From positions 1 to 43,210 of the forward strand of contig NZ_JAIRCA020000018.1 of NCBI RefSeq assembly GCF_020089495.2: a stretch of DNA of 43,210 nucleotides. The letters run 5' to 3'. The DNA comes from Streptococcus mitis subsp. hohhotensis (lineage in GTDB: Bacteria; Bacillota; Bacilli; Lactobacillales; Streptococcaceae). This document shows, piece by piece, positions 25,163-35,237 of the stretch. Every line of letters begins with the position of its first letter. Position 1 is the first letter of the stretch. The notes beneath the pieces were generated by a model. That model did not search any database. It was not told the origin of the DNA and worked only from the letters and a program-made list of their open reading frames with translations. A program made the position numbers and the translations under genes.

Positions 25163-27499
25163 TTATCCTTTAAAAGTCACAATAGTTGCACCACTGCCTC
25201 CAGCATTTTGTGGGGCATAGCCAAAACTCTTGACATGCTTGTTTCTTTGTAGGTATTTGGTGACACCTTCACGGATGACTCCTGTTCCGATACCATGGAT
25301 GATATCAACTTGAGCCATATTGTTAAGCAAGGCTTGGTCGATAAAGGCATCTAGCTCATTCATGGCCTCTTCATAACGTTTGCCTCGAAGGTCCAGTCTG
25401 GCTTGAGGTCCTCGACCAGAAGTTCGTTTCACAACATTGACTTGTTTCTTCTTAACTGGCTTTTCTTGCTGAGCTTGAACAAGGTCAAACTCTTTCTCTT
25501 CCAAGGTCATCTTAATCAAGCCAACTTGGGCTTCCCAACGGCCATCCTTGAGTTGATTAATCAAGGTACCACGCTGGCCATAACTGAGAACAACGATATC
25601 ATCTCCCACCTTTGGAGCTCGTTTTTTCTTAGCTTTTTGAAGGACCTTATTTTTAGACAAGTCCACTTTTTCAGGAGCCAATTTTTTCAGCTTGGCCTTG
25701 GCTTCAATGATTTCGTGGGGTTTGAGTTGGGATTTACTGTGGAGATTTTTGAGAATCTGGTCACTCTCACTTAGAGCCATATCCACAATCTCAGCAGCCT
25801 GTTCACGCGCCTTATTAAGTTCGGTTTCCTTTTCACGATTGAGCTCGTTGTAAAGTTTTTTAAGAGCACGATTCATCTTGAGATTTTCTTGCTCCACCTC
25901 ACGAATATTATCCAAACGTTTACGGCTTTCCAGCGTCTGCTCTTCTAGTTGCTCAATAATCCGATTGACATCATTGTCTTGATCGACCTGCTGGCTGGCA
26001 TCCCCTACGATAACTTCAGATAGTCCTAAACGTTTAGCGATTTCAAAGGCATTGCTTCGGCCAGGAACACCCTGCATAAAGCGATAAGTCGGGCGAAGAG
26101 TTGCAGTATCAAACTCCATGCTAGCATTTTGCACAAAGGCTGTCTCAATACCATAGGCCTTGAGTTCCGGATAGTGAGTCGTCGCCATGGTCTTGACTTG
26201 ACGCAGGCGAAGGTCCTCCAGAATAGCCATGGCAAGGGCAGCTCCCTCTTGAGGATCGGTACCAGCTCCCAACTCATCCAAGAGCAAGAGCGAATGCTGG
26301 TTGACCTTACCAAGAATATCCACAATATTGGTCATGTGGCTAGAGAAGGTAGACAAGCTCTGCTCAATAGACTGCTCATCTCCAATATCTGCAAAGATTT
26401 CTTCAAAAATACCAACACGGCTTCCCTTATCTGCTAAAATCGGCAAACCGGACTGAGCCATGACCTGCGTCAAGCCCAGAGTTTTAAGCATGATGGTCTT
26501 CCCACCTGTATTAGGACCTGTAATAACAATAGCTGTTAAATCTTGGCCAAAATGGACATCATTTGCGACGGCATTTTTGACCAAAGGATGGCAGACATGG
26601 AGCAGTTGAATCTCTTGATTTTCTGATAGCTGGGGAACTACTGCTTGCCTTTCTTGGATAAAGCGGACCTTGGCACGAATCAAGTCCAGATGGCCGATAA
26701 TCCAAGCATCATTAGCAATCTCAGCTGCATGAGGGCGGACACGCTCAGAAATTTCTTGGAGAATGCGAAGCATTTCATAGCGCTCATCTGCTCGCAAACT
26801 AGCGACTTCTTCGCTCAGTTTGACCACCTCACGGGGTTCGATATAGACGGTATTTCCACTAGCAGAAATATCATGAACGACACCTGCAATTTTATTGCGG
26901 TAGGTGTTTTTGACTGGTAAAACCTGACGGCCATTTCTGCTAGCAACAATCCCTTCTGTCAACATCTGCGCTTTTTGCTTGAGCAAGTCTTGCAAGACAT
27001 CGCGTACCTGACTCTCGCTATCATGGATTTTTCTACGGATGCGCGCCAATTCTTCACTGGCAAAATTTTCAATGAAACCTGCATCATTAAAGGCTTGGAG
27101 ATTTCCTTGTAATTGCGGAAAATCATGTAATTTCTCAAACCAAAGGGCTAATTCTTCCAAACTGACATTTTCCAGATTGGCGTAAAAACTTTGCAGTTCT
27201 CGGCTGGCAAGAAGCACGCGCTTCAAGAGCAGGAACTCTTCGATATTGAGGTCCGCTCCCATCTCCAACCGCTTGCAGACTCCTGATATTTCCTTGGTTG
27301 CGAGAATGGTAAAATGAGGTTGCTCGACGAAAAGAGCCTGCATTTCCTTCATCTCAGCAAAAGCCTGTTTGATTTTATCTGCTTTGACAGTCGGAGCCAG
27401 CTGTCTCAATTGCTCCAAGCCCTGTTCGGTCAACAAATGGGGTTCAAACAAGGCCTTGACCTTATTGAACTCTAATGTTTCTAATATTTTCTTATTCAT
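25163..27499 (-). CDS. mutS2: Endonuclease MutS2
   Basis: MutS2 acts on branched DNA or collided ribosomes rather than in mismatch repair, and lacks the MutS mismatch-recognition domain. The 778-residue product has a helical clamp region, the ATPase core with Walker [10 protein letters not shown] near residues 326-334, a Walker [17 protein letters not shown], and a coiled coil around residues 510-600. The C-terminal Smr nuclease domain starts near residue 700 ([12 protein letters not shown]...[15 protein letters not shown]). Length is typical. It lies downstream of cvpA on the same strand, and the 103-base gap between them holds a weak hairpin. Confidence 0.96.
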   Translation of the reverse strand: MNKKILETLEFNKVKALFEPHLLTEQGLEQLRQLAPTVKADKIKQAFAEMKEMQALFVEQPHFTILATKEISGVCKRLEMGADLNIEEFLLLKRVLLASRELQSFYANLENVSLEELALWFEKLHDFPQLQGNLQAFNDAGFIENFASEELARIRRKIHDSESQVRDVLQDLLKQKAQMLTEGIVASRNGRQVLPVKNTYRNKIAGVVHDISASGNTVYIEPREVVKLSEEVASLRADERYEMLRILQEISERVRPHAAEIANDAWIIGHLDLIRAKVRFIQERQAVVPQLSENQEIQLLHVCHPLVKNAVANDVHFGQDLTAIVITGPNTGGKTIMLKTLGLTQVMAQSGLPILADKGSRVGIFEEIFADIGDEQSIEQSLSTFSSHMTNIVDILGKVNQHSLLLLDELGAGTDPQEGAALAMAILEDLRLRQVKTMATTHYPELKAYGIETAFVQNASMEFDTATLRPTYRFMQGVPGRSNAFEIAKRLGLSEVIVGDASQQVDQDNDVNRIIEQLEEQTLESRKRLDNIREVEQENLKMNRALKKLYNELNREKETELNKAREQAAEIVDMALSESDQILKNLHSKSQLKPHEIIEAKAKLKKLAPEKVDLSKNKVLQKAKKKRAPKVGDDIVVLSYGQRGTLINQLKDGRWEAQVGLIKMTLEEKEFDLVQAQQEKPVKKKQVNVVKRTSGRGPQARLDLRGKRYEEAMNELDAFIDQALLNNMAQVDIIHGIGTGVIREGVTKYLQRNKHVKSFGYAPQNAGGSGATIVTFKG

Positions 27500-27602
27500 C
27501 TTTATTTCCTTGTCTTTGAATGTCTAGGTGTATTAGCTTTTTACATTCTGATAGGTTCGAGTCAAATCTGTAAACAAAGGGCTAGGAAAACTCCTGCCCT
27601 TT

Positions 27603-28151
27603 TTATCCGATTAAATTTGTCACCCAGATTTGTTTGAGCCAACTGGTTGTTACCGGTATGCTCTGGATGATGTGTTTTGCGACGATACTCTTTTCAAGAG
27701 GATTTTGTATAACTGCCATGGGGATGGTTGCCAAGATTGTCAAAGCCATCTGCAAGACAAATAAGGTCACCAACATGGACAAGATACCTGCTGAAACTCG
27801 GAACAACTTGCCCCCCAGTTTTTTACTAGGAAGTAAGTGTAAGAGGAGACCAAGCAAACGACCGATGCTATAAACAATCCCAAATACAAGCAAGTAGCCG
27901 ATCCCTGCGTAAAAGACCTTATCCAACTGAAAGAGTTTATCCGATGGGAAAAAGAAAGTTCCCTGACCTTCCTGCGGATTTGCATAAGGGAGCAATAAAT
28001 GGAATTGTTCTCCCAGCCCCTTATAAAACTGGCCAGCCATAAAAGCCGATGCCATGGCTGAAATCAGATAATAAACCTGTAAGAGCAGACCTCTCCGATA
28101 GCCGATATAAAATCCCCAAGCCAAGACCAATAGAAGAAGGAGTGAAATCAT
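27603..28151 (-). CDS. cvpA: CvpA family membrane protein
   Basis: CvpA proteins are small membrane proteins named after colicin V production, with unclear function in envelope or stress responses. This 182-residue member has four hydrophobic segments (about residues 1-25, 26-46, 78-103 and 115-142). The usual family start LLLLVLAWGFYIGYRRGLLLQ is present. It overlaps the upstream zapA-like gene by four bases (ATGA) and is followed by mutS2; this zapA-cvpA-mutS2 order is common in Firmicutes. Confidence 0.88.
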   Translation of the reverse strand: MISLLLLLVLAWGFYIGYRRGLLLQVYYLISAMASAFMAGQFYKGLGEQFHLLLPYANPQEGQGTFFFPSDKLFQLDKVFYAGIGYLLVFGIVYSIGRLLGLLLHLLPSKKLGGKLFRVSAGILSMLVTLFVLQMALTILATIPMAVIQNPLEKSIVAKHIIQSIPVTTSWLKQIWVTNLIG

Positions 28152-28450
28152 AAGGAATCCTCAATCTTGCTCTGTTCTTGCTTGCAAGTCACCAGCTTGT
28201 GACGGAGTTCTTCTAATTCTTGCTCCTTATCATCAAATTCAATCTCACGGCTGAGTTGAGTTGACAAACAGTTGACTGCCAACAAAAGAGCGATTGTTTC
28301 ATCATCTGCGCTAGGCATTTGTTCTTTAATTGCTTGGTATTTTTCTGTCGCAACCTTGGCGATTTCCTCCATAAAAAGGTTATCATGTTCGCTTGTCAAG
28401 GTTAATGATTTTTTCCCGAATGTAAATTTGAATCGATTTAGATTTGCCAT
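28148..28450 (-). CDS. ZapA-like cell division protein
   Basis: The 100-residue product resembles ZapA, which bundles FtsZ filaments at the division ring. It has an N-terminal beta-rich part (RFKFTFGKKSLTLTSEHDN) and a long C-terminal helix with coiled-coil character from about residue 60. The start is the ATG at 28450 after GAGGTG; a GTG three codons upstream lies inside that ribosome binding site. It starts the zapA-cvpA-mutS2 unit from an extended -10 promoter. The family assignment rests on pattern and context, so it is moderate. Confidence 0.75.
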   Translation of the reverse strand: MANLNRFKFTFGKKSLTLTSEHDNLFMEEIAKVATEKYQAIKEQMPSADDETIALLLAVNCLSTQLSREIEFDDKEQELEELRHKLVTCKQEQSKIEDSL

Positions 28451-28467
28451 AAAATTCACCTCACGAT

Positions 28468-28496
28468 ATTATACCAAAATTCGCTAACTTTGTCAG
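28468..28496 (-). promoter_or_regulatory. Promoter of the zapA-cvpA-mutS2 unit
   Basis: CTGACA (28496-28491), 17 bases and TATAAT (28473-28468) preceded by TGG form a strong promoter. Transcription would start about 28461, next to the GAGGTG ribosome binding site, so the leader is only about 11 bases. Confidence 0.8.
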
Positions 28497-28521
28497 TTTT
28501 TACAAATTTACCTGCTTTTAT

Positions 28522-28529
28522 GGTACAAT
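28522..28529 (+). promoter_or_regulatory. Extended -10 promoter of rnhC, apparently leaderless
   Basis: TGGTACAAT (-10 at 28524-28529) is followed seven bases later by the rnhC ATG at 28537. Transcription would start at or within a base of the start codon. No Shine-Dalgarno sequence is present. Confidence 0.65.
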
Positions 28530-28536
28530 AGAAACT

Positions 28537-29418
28537 ATGGCAAGTATAACACTCACACCAAGTGAAAAGGAGATTCAGGCTTTTCTTGAACACTATCAAA
28601 CCAGTCTGGCTCCTAGTAAGAATCCCTATATCCACTACTTTTTGAAACTGCCTCAGGCAACGGTTTCTATCTATACTTCTGGAAAGGTCTTACTTCAGGG
28701 TGAAGGCGCTGAGAAATACGCTAGTTTCTTTGGCTATCAAATTCTAGAGCAAACCAGCGGACAAAATCTCCCTTTGATTGGGACAGATGAGGTGGGAAAT
28801 GGTTCCTACTTTGGTGGGCTTGCAGTTGTGGCTTCCTTTGTCACACCTGACCAACATGACTTCTTACGAAAACTCGGTGTGGGAGATTCTAAAACTCTGA
28901 CCGACCAAAAGATTCGTCAGATTGCCCCTATCCTAAAAGAAAAAATCCAGCACCAGGCACTGCTTCTCTCACCAAGCAAGTACAACGAAGTCATTGGAGA
29001 CCGCTACAATGCTGTTTCGGTTAAGGTTGCCCTCCATAATCAGGCTATCTATCTCCTCCTTCAAAAAGGTGTTCAGCCTGAGAAAATTGTAATTGATGCC
29101 TTTACCAGTGCTAAAAATTATGACAAGTACTTGGCACAAGAGGCCAATCGTTTCAGCAATCCTATCAGCTTAGAAGAAAAGGCCGAGGGCAAATACTTGG
29201 CTGTCGCAGTTTCTTCTATCATTGCGCGTGATCTCTTTCTGGAAAATCTTGACAATCTAGGACGAGAACTGGGCTATCAGCTTCCAAGTGGAGCTGGAAC
29301 AGCTTCTGATAAGGTGGCTAGCCAGATTTTGCAAGCCTATGGTATGCAGGGACTCAACTTCTGCGCCAAACTGCACTTTAAAAATACTGAAAAAGCGAAA
29401 AAACGCTTAGAAAGGTAA
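28537..29418 (+). CDS. rnhC: Ribonuclease HIII
   Basis: RNase HIII cuts the RNA strand of RNA:DNA hybrids and clears R-loops and primers. The 293-residue product has the N-terminal TBP-like substrate-binding domain (about 1-85) typical of HIII. The catalytic domain follows, opening with [13 protein letters not shown], which supplies the Asp-Glu pair (DEVG) that separates HIII from HII (DEAG). Further acidic residues lie in [10 protein letters not shown] and VIDAFTSAK. There is no ribosome binding site upstream. lepB follows after three bases. Confidence 0.96.
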   Translation: MASITLTPSEKEIQAFLEHYQTSLAPSKNPYIHYFLKLPQATVSIYTSGKVLLQGEGAEKYASFFGYQILEQTSGQNLPLIGTDEVGNGSYFGGLAVVASFVTPDQHDFLRKLGVGDSKTLTDQKIRQIAPILKEKIQHQALLLSPSKYNEVIGDRYNAVSVKVALHNQAIYLLLQKGVQPEKIVIDAFTSAKNYDKYLAQEANRFSNPISLEEKAEGKYLAVAVSSIIARDLFLENLDNLGRELGYQLPSGAGTASDKVASQILQAYGMQGLNFCAKLHFKNTEKAKKRLER

Positions 29419-29421
29419 ATT

Positions 29422-30036
29422 ATGAATTCATTTAAAAATTTCTTAAAAGAGTGGGGATTGTTCCTCCTGATTCTGTCATTACTAGCTTTGAGCCGTATCT
29501 TTTTCTGGAGTAACGTCCGCGTAGAAGGACATTCCATGGATCCTACCCTAGCGGATGGCGAAATTCTCTTTGTCGTTAAGCACCTCCCTATTGACCGTTT
29601 TGATATCGTAGTGGCCCATGAGGAAGATGGCAATAAGGATATCGTTAAGCGCGTGATTGGAATGCCTGGCGACACTATCCGTTATGAAAACGATAAACTT
29701 TACATCAATGACAAAGAGACGGACGAACCTTACCTAGCTGACTACATCAAACGCTTCAAGGACGATAAACTCCAAAGCACCTACTCAGGCAAGGGATTTG
29801 AAGGAAATAAAGGCACTTTCTTTAGAAGCATCGCTCAAAAAGCTCAAGCCTTCACAGTCGATGTCAACTACAATACCAACTTCAGCTTTACTGTTCCAGA
29901 TGGAGAATACCTTCTCCTCGGAGATGACCGCTTGGTTTCGAGCGACAGCCGCCACGTAGGTACTTTTAAAGCAAAAGATATCACAGGGGAAGCTAAATTC
30001 CGCTTCTGGCCAATCACCCGTATCGGAACATTTTAA
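29422..30036 (+). CDS. lepB: Signal peptidase I
   Basis: Signal peptidase I cleaves Sec and Tat signal peptides at the outer membrane face. The 204-residue product has one N-terminal membrane anchor (about residues 11-29), then the catalytic serine 38 in VEGHSMDPTL and lysine 76 in DIVKRVIGMPGD. The C-terminal box GDDRLVSSDSRHVG is also seen. It uses AGAAAGG as a ribosome binding site, lies three bases after rnhC, and ends in a hairpin terminator. It would process the choline-binding and LPXTG proteins found in this window. Confidence 0.97.
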   Translation: MNSFKNFLKEWGLFLLILSLLALSRIFFWSNVRVEGHSMDPTLADGEILFVVKHLPIDRFDIVVAHEEDGNKDIVKRVIGMPGDTIRYENDKLYINDKETDEPYLADYIKRFKDDKLQSTYSGKGFEGNKGTFFRSIAQKAQAFTVDVNYNTNFSFTVPDGEYLLLGDDRLVSSDSRHVGTFKAKDITGEAKFRFWPITRIGTF

Positions 30037-30042
30037 GAAATC

Positions 30043-30080
30043 GAAGAGGCCGAGAATCAAGAATCTCAGCCTCTTCTTCT
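30043..30080 (+). terminator. Terminator after lepB
   Basis: GAAGAGG and CCTCTTC arms, with an inner GAGA/TCTC pairing, form a hairpin followed by a short T-rich stretch. Confidence 0.7.
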
Positions 30081-30154
30081 ATCGTGAGAAGTGATCGTTT
30101 ATTGACTATAGTAAAAACAACCCCAACTCTCACCTATTCATACAAAGGAATTTT

Positions 30155-32521
30155 ATGGAAGTTTATTTTTCAGGAACCATTGAACGGATTATTTTTGAAA
30201 ATCCCAGCAATTTTTATCGCATCCTCCTCCTAGAAATCGAAGATACGGACGCAGAGGATTTTGATGATTTTGAAATCATTGTCACAGGAACCATGGCTGA
30301 CGTGATTGAGGGAGAAGACTATACTTTTTGGGGGCAAATTGTCCAGCACTCCAAGTATGGGGAGCAACTGCAAATCAGTAGTTATGAAAGAGCAAAACCA
30401 ACTAGCAAGGGATTGGTTAAGTACTTTTCAAGTAGCCATTTCAAAGGAATTGGTATCAAGACAGCTCAGAAAATCGTGGACACCTATGGAGACAATACCA
30501 TTGACGAGATTCTGCAACACCCAGAAAAGCTAGAAGGCATCGCAGGACTCTCTGCCAAAAACCGCGAGGCTTTCGTCTCCACCCTCCGTCTCAACTACGG
30601 AACAGAGATGGTTTTAGCCAAACTAGCCAACTACGGCATTCCCAATAAACTAGCCTTTCAGATTCAAGACTTTTACAAGGAAGAAACCCTTGATGTGGTT
30701 GAAAATTATCCCTACCAGCTGGTTGAGGATATCAAAGGCTTGGGCTTTACCATTGCTGACCAACTAGCGGAAGAACTAGGCATCGAAAGTCAGGCTCCTG
30801 AACGCTTCCGTGCTGGTCTAGTTCACAGTCTTTTTCAGGCCTGTATGGAAACAGGGGATACCTATGTTGAAGCACGGGATTTGCTAGAACAAACCCTTAC
30901 TCTCCTTGAGTCTTCCCGTCCCGTGGAACTGGATCCCAGCCAAGTAGCTCAAGAACTCTCCTACCTCATCGAAGAAGACAAGGTTCAGCAGATTGATACC
31001 AAAATCTTTGATAACAGTCTCTTTTTCGCTGAGGAAGGCATCCGCAGCCACTTGGTTCGTATCCTTGAAAAAGGAAAACAGAAGAGTCAGGATTTAGAAA
31101 CTATCCAAAAACATATCACTACTGTCGAGCAAGAACTGGGGATTGAGTATGATAACATTCAAAAACAGGCGATCTGCGACGCTATCCAGAACAAGGTCTT
31201 TATCCTGACAGGTGGGCCTGGCACTGGTAAAACAACTGTTATCAATGGGATTATCGCTGTTTATGCTCTCTTAGAAGGACTTGATCTCAGGAAAAAAAGC
31301 AACCTGCCCATTCTTCTTGCCGCTCCAACTGGTCGAGCAGCCCGCCGTATGAATGAATTGACAGGTTTGCCTAGCGCGACCATACACCGTCATTTAGGAA
31401 TGACAGGTGACGATGATACCAGTCATCTGGAAGATTATCTGGATGCTGACTTTATCATCGTGGATGAATTCTCCATGGTAGACACTTGGCTGGCCAATCA
31501 ACTCTTTTCCAACATCTCTTCTAACAGTAAAATCCTCATCGTGGGCGATAGCGATCAGCTACCGTCTGTCAGTCCCGGTCAAGTTCTAGCTGACCTGCTC
31601 CATATTCCTTCGATTCCTCAGACCCGCTTGGAAAAAATCTACCGGCAAAGCGAAGAATCAACTATCGTTACCTTAGCTAGTCAGATTCGACAGGGAATCT
31701 TGCCAGCTGATTTCACCCATAAAAAAGCAGACCGTTCCTACTTTGAAATTGCTAGTGGCCATATTCCTGCCACCATTGAGAAAATCTTAGGTGCTGCCCT
31801 CAGAAGTGGCATCCCCGCCCGTGATATCCAAGTTCTGGCTCCCATGTACAGAGGGACAGCAGGGATTGATGCCATCAACCAGCTCATGCAAGACCTCCTT
31901 AACCCACCACAAAAAGACCAACTTAGTTTTGAAGCTCCCCAGTGCCACTATCGCAAGGGCGACAAGGTCATTCACTTAGTCAACGATGCTGAAATCAATG
32001 TCTTTAATGGGGATTTGGGAGCTATCACAGACCTGATTCCTGGTAAATACACCGAATCGAAACAAGACGAGATTGTCATTGATTTTGATGGCAACGAAGT
32101 CTCTTACCCACGTAACGAATGGTACAAGATTCGCTTGGCCTATGCCATGAGTATTCATAAATCGCAGGGAAGTGAGTTTCCTGTCGTTATCCTACCTATC
32201 ACCAGTGCTAGTAGGCGTATGCTGGAGCGCAATCTCATCTATACAGCCATTACACGCGCCAAAAGCAAGCTTATCTTACTAGGCGAATTACAGGCCTTCG
32301 ACTATGCTACTCAACATATCGGAACTGCCCGAAAAACCTATCTGATTGAACGCTTCAGTGATTTATTGGAAACTGTTGAAGAAAAGCAACAAAATGTCTC
32401 TGAAACAGCCACATCAAGTACCTCTGAAGAATCCTACATCCTAACCGAAGAAAACTGGGACAGTGTCCCAGCCATGATTGGGATTACTGACGCAGACCTC
32501 AAAGAGATTTTTGGAAAATAG
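30155..32521 (+). CDS. recD2: RecD2-type ATP-dependent helicase
   Basis: RecD2 is a 5'-3' SF1B helicase found without RecBC and tied to DNA repair and replication-fork stability. The 788-residue product has an N-terminal OB-like part, a helix-hairpin-helix region (about 95-215, including HFKGIGIKTAQKIVDTYG), Walker A TGGPGTGKTT at 352-361, motif II VDEFSMVDTWL near 433-443, and a C-terminal motif with YAMSIHKSQGSEFPVV. Length and order match the family. AAAGGA precedes the ATG. It ends in a terminator shared with the convergent tig gene. Confidence 0.95.
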   Translation: MEVYFSGTIERIIFENPSNFYRILLLEIEDTDAEDFDDFEIIVTGTMADVIEGEDYTFWGQIVQHSKYGEQLQISSYERAKPTSKGLVKYFSSSHFKGIGIKTAQKIVDTYGDNTIDEILQHPEKLEGIAGLSAKNREAFVSTLRLNYGTEMVLAKLANYGIPNKLAFQIQDFYKEETLDVVENYPYQLVEDIKGLGFTIADQLAEELGIESQAPERFRAGLVHSLFQACMETGDTYVEARDLLEQTLTLLESSRPVELDPSQVAQELSYLIEEDKVQQIDTKIFDNSLFFAEEGIRSHLVRILEKGKQKSQDLETIQKHITTVEQELGIEYDNIQKQAICDAIQNKVFILTGGPGTGKTTVINGIIAVYALLEGLDLRKKSNLPILLAAPTGRAARRMNELTGLPSATIHRHLGMTGDDDTSHLEDYLDADFIIVDEFSMVDTWLANQLFSNISSNSKILIVGDSDQLPSVSPGQVLADLLHIPSIPQTRLEKIYRQSEESTIVTLASQIRQGILPADFTHKKADRSYFEIASGHIPATIEKILGAALRSGIPARDIQVLAPMYRGTAGIDAINQLMQDLLNPPQKDQLSFEAPQCHYRKGDKVIHLVNDAEINVFNGDLGAITDLIPGKYTESKQDEIVIDFDGNEVSYPRNEWYKIRLAYAMSIHKSQGSEFPVVILPITSASRRMLERNLIYTAITRAKSKLILLGELQAFDYATQHIGTARKTYLIERFSDLLETVEEKQQNVSETATSSTSEESYILTEENWDSVPAMIGITDADLKEIFGK

Positions 32522-32530
32522 TGTATAAGA

Positions 32531-32557
32531 AAACCCACCAATTCAGGTGGGCTTTTT
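32531..32557. terminator. Bidirectional terminator between recD2 and tig
   Basis: CCCACC, AATTCA, GGTGGG with T-rich tails on both strands terminates both convergent genes. Confidence 0.88.
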
Positions 32558-32568
32558 GTTTATTAATA

Positions 32569-33852
32569 TTATTTAACTGTTGCTGTGCTTGTGATCAATT
32601 CAACAGCTTTTTTGATTGTGATATCGTGTTTCAACATATCAGCTGAAAGCAAGCTTTGTACTTGTGCAACTTCCATGTTGTAGTCTGCTGCCAATTGCTC
32701 AACTTCTTTTTGGATTTCTTCTTCTGAAGCATCAAATCCTTCAGCTTTCGCAACTGCTTCGATAACAAGGTTAGTCTTAGTACGTGACTCAGCTTCTGCT
32801 TGGTATTGATTGTGAAGGTCTTCTTGAGTAGTTCCAGTGATTTGGAAGTACATGTCAGGGTTGATACCTTGACGTTGCAAGTTTCCAAGGAATTCGTTTA
32901 CTGAACGGTGAACTTCTTCGTGAATCATTTCTTCTGGAAGTTCTACGATTTCAGCGTTTTCCACAGCTTTATCAATTGCTGCACCTTCTACTGCATCTTT
33001 GTATGCTTCTTCTTTAGCTTCAGCTAACTCTTTGCGGTATTTTTCTTTCAATTCAGCAAGTGTTTCAACTTCTTCGTCGATGTCTTTTGCAAGTTCATCG
33101 TCAAGAGCTGGAACTTCTTTAGCTTTTACTTCGTGGATAGTTGTTACGAATTTAGCTTCTTTACCTGCAAGGTCTTCTGCTTGGTAGTCTTCTGGGAATG
33201 TTACGATAACATCAACAGTTTCACCAGCTGAGTGACCTACCAATTGGTCTTCGAAACCTGGGATGAATTGACCTGAACCAAGTCCAAGTGAGAAGTTTTC
33301 ACCTTTTCCGCCATCAAATTCAACACCGTCAATAGAACCAACGAAGTCGATGACAACAGTGTCGCCGTTTTCAGCAGCAGCTTCTTTGATAACCAATTCA
33401 GCCAAGTTGTTGCGTTCGCGTTCGATACGCTCTTCAACGTCAGCGTCAGTTACTTCTTTTTCTACATCAACTGATACTTCAAGGTTTTTGTAGTCACCCA
33501 ATTTTACTTCAGGTTTTGTAACAACTTCAGCAGTGATAACCCAGTCTTGACCTTTTTCCATTGAAGTTACGTCAATTTTTGGTTGAGCAACGACTTCAAG
33601 ACCAGCTTCTTTTACAGCTGCTTCATAAGCATTTGGCAAAAGAGCGTTCATAACATCTTGGTAAAGTGACTCTTCACCAAATTTTTTGTCGAAGATAGGG
33701 CGTGGAAGGTGACCTTTACGGAAACCTGGAACATTAAGAGATTTCTTCACTGAGTTGAAGACACGGTCCAATTCTGGTTTGATTTGGTCTTGAGAGATAG
33801 TGAAAGTCAAGACACCACGGTTTGTTTCTTTGTTTTCAAATGATACAGACAT
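32569..33852 (-). CDS. tig: Trigger factor (ribosome-associated chaperone)
   Basis: Trigger factor binds nascent chains at the ribosome exit and has prolyl isomerase activity. The 427 residues show the N-terminal ribosome-binding domain with the loop [15 protein letters not shown] near residues 41-55, the FKBP-type isomerase domain (about 160-240), and a helical C-terminal substrate-holding domain. It has a clear promoter and AAGGAGAAA before the ATG. Its codon use is that of a highly expressed gene. It is monocistronic. Confidence 0.97.
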   Translation of the reverse strand: MSVSFENKETNRGVLTFTISQDQIKPELDRVFNSVKKSLNVPGFRKGHLPRPIFDKKFGEESLYQDVMNALLPNAYEAAVKEAGLEVVAQPKIDVTSMEKGQDWVITAEVVTKPEVKLGDYKNLEVSVDVEKEVTDADVEERIERERNNLAELVIKEAAAENGDTVVIDFVGSIDGVEFDGGKGENFSLGLGSGQFIPGFEDQLVGHSAGETVDVIVTFPEDYQAEDLAGKEAKFVTTIHEVKAKEVPALDDELAKDIDEEVETLAELKEKYRKELAEAKEEAYKDAVEGAAIDKAVENAEIVELPEEMIHEEVHRSVNEFLGNLQRQGINPDMYFQITGTTQEDLHNQYQAEAESRTKTNLVIEAVAKAEGFDASEEEIQKEVEQLAADYNMEVAQVQSLLSADMLKHDITIKKAVELITSTATVK

Positions 33853-33889
33853 TCTGTCATTTCTCCTTAAAATTTTTTAAATACAGTCT

Positions 33890-33919
33890 ATTATAACATA
33901 AATGGGCGACTTTTTTCAA
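33890..33919 (-). promoter_or_regulatory. tig promoter
   Basis: TTGAAA (33919-33914), 18 bases, and TATAAT (33895-33890) preceded by TG give a strong extended -10 promoter. Confidence 0.8.
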
Positions 33920-33935
33920 GTAATGAATGCGCTTT

Positions 33936-34591
33936 TCAATGATGGGAGAGGTACTTGCTTGCTTCTTTGATACTAAGGTCAGCCATTCTTTCCTTGTTTT
34001 TCTCAATGAAGCATGCTACCCAATCTGGATTTGTTTTGGAGTAGTCTCTCAGAGCCCAGCCAATGGCTTTATTGATAAAGAATTCTGTTTGGTTCAAATT
34101 ATGAAGCAGAATCTTTTCCATTAATTGAACATTGGTCTTCTCTTTTCTTAACAACTGGTGGTCAATAGCGACACGTCTCAGCCAGATATTATCTGATAGG
34201 CTCCATTTTAAGATTATTTCTTCTAGTTCAGGGTGGTCATACACCAAACTCCCTACTACTCGATCTAGGATATCTACGGTATCCCACCAGGATTTTGTGA
34301 CGACTAACCGCTCAAGCTTATGTAAATCGCTGTCCTTTAGATAAGACTGCATTGCTTTCAAATAATTAGCAGCCGCATATTGGTATTCTCTAGGCTCCTT
34401 TCTCCAGCAAGTATCTACAAAATCCCAATCGATAATCTTTGTTTTTTTCGCTTCTGAAAAGTATTTTTTATAGAGTTTATTTCTTTCTGGCGCCACAACG
34501 CCTAGAAAGGAAAATTGATGGCGCATATAGGCCCTGCTTTTTTTGAATCTTTTGCTGCTTCTAGCTCAACAAGTAAATCTGTTAGACTCAT
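33936..34591 (-). pseudogene. AlkD-like DNA alkylation repair protein, frameshifted near the N-terminus
   Basis: This gene encodes a HEAT-repeat DNA glycosylase-like protein of the AlkD family. The start should be the ATG at 34591, which abuts the liaR stop codon. That reading gives MSLTDLLVELEAAKDSKKAGP, then leaves the conserved frame and stops at 34502 after 29 residues. The rest of the protein is read in another frame from the ATG at 34526, giving YMRHQFSFLGV and the conserved W..D..D helices. Family members have a few more residues (GPM.AYM) at the junction. Adding 10 bases would restore one frame of 221 residues. The junction GGGCCTATATG looks like a deletion between short GCCTAT repeats. 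A residual 196-residue product starting at 34526 is possible. Confidence 0.8.
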
Positions 34592-35224
34592 CTAAAAATC
34601 CTCATGCCCCACCAAGTGATGCTGAAAGGCATAAACTGCTGCCTGGGTGCGATCGCTGACCTCCAGCTTGGCTAGGATATTGGACACATGAGTCTTGACC
34701 GTCTTGAGAGAGATAAAAAGTTCGTCTGCGATGCGCTGATTTTCGTAGCCCTTGGCGATGAGTTGAAGCACATCTCGCTCACGCGCAGTTAAGTCCTCAT
34801 GTAGTTCTATATGATTGCGGTGGTATTCGACCTTCTTACTGACCTCTTGCTCAATGGCCAGCTCCCCAGTAGCTACCTTACGAACAGCGTGCAGCAATTC
34901 ATCCGCACTTGAAGTCTTGAGCATATAGCCCCTAGCACCAGCATTTAAGACAGGCATGATTTTTTCATTGTCCAAGTACGAAGTCACAATCAAAATCTTG
35001 GCTTCAGGCCATTCTTTGAGGATGGCCAAAGTCGCGTCAATTCCATTCATCTCAGGCATGACGATATCCATGACAATAACATCTGGACGCAATTCCAAGG
35101 CTAAGTCAATACCTTGAGATCCGTTGGACGCCTCACCCACAACTTCTACATCGTCTTGGAGGTCAAAGTAGCTTTTCAAGCCCAATCGGACCATTTCATG
35201 GTCATCTACTAGTAAAATTTTCAT
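34592..35224 (-). CDS. liaR: Response regulator LiaR (VraR/NarL type)
   Basis: LiaR is the transcription factor of the LiaFSR envelope-stress system. The 210-residue product has a receiver domain with phospho-acceptor Asp53 (VIVMDIVMPEMNG) and the acidic pair at 7-8, followed by a LuxR-type helix-turn-helix (about 145-200, LTARERDVLQLIAKGYENQRIADEL). The start is ATG 35224 after AAGGAG; a longer reading from 35248 overlaps liaS. It lies 13 bases after liaS and its stop touches the AlkD-like gene start. In pneumococcus this is RR03, which responds to bacitracin, LL-37 and cell-wall damage. Confidence 0.95.
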   Translation of the reverse strand: MKILLVDDHEMVRLGLKSYFDLQDDVEVVGEASNGSQGIDLALELRPDVIVMDIVMPEMNGIDATLAILKEWPEAKILIVTSYLDNEKIMPVLNAGARGYMLKTSSADELLHAVRKVATGELAIEQEVSKKVEYHRNHIELHEDLTARERDVLQLIAKGYENQRIADELFISLKTVKTHVSNILAKLEVSDRTQAAVYAFQHHLVGHEDF

Positions 35225-35237
35225 CTTTACTCCTTTA

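Noticed and set aside
27575..27605. Terminator between cvpA and mutS2
   Set aside because: The hairpin AAGGGC...GCCCTT has a T-run only on the plus strand, where no gene ends, so cvpA-mutS2 readthrough is likely.
28451..28459. GTG start of the zapA-like gene
   Set aside because: It lies inside the GAGGTG ribosome binding site of the ATG at 28450.
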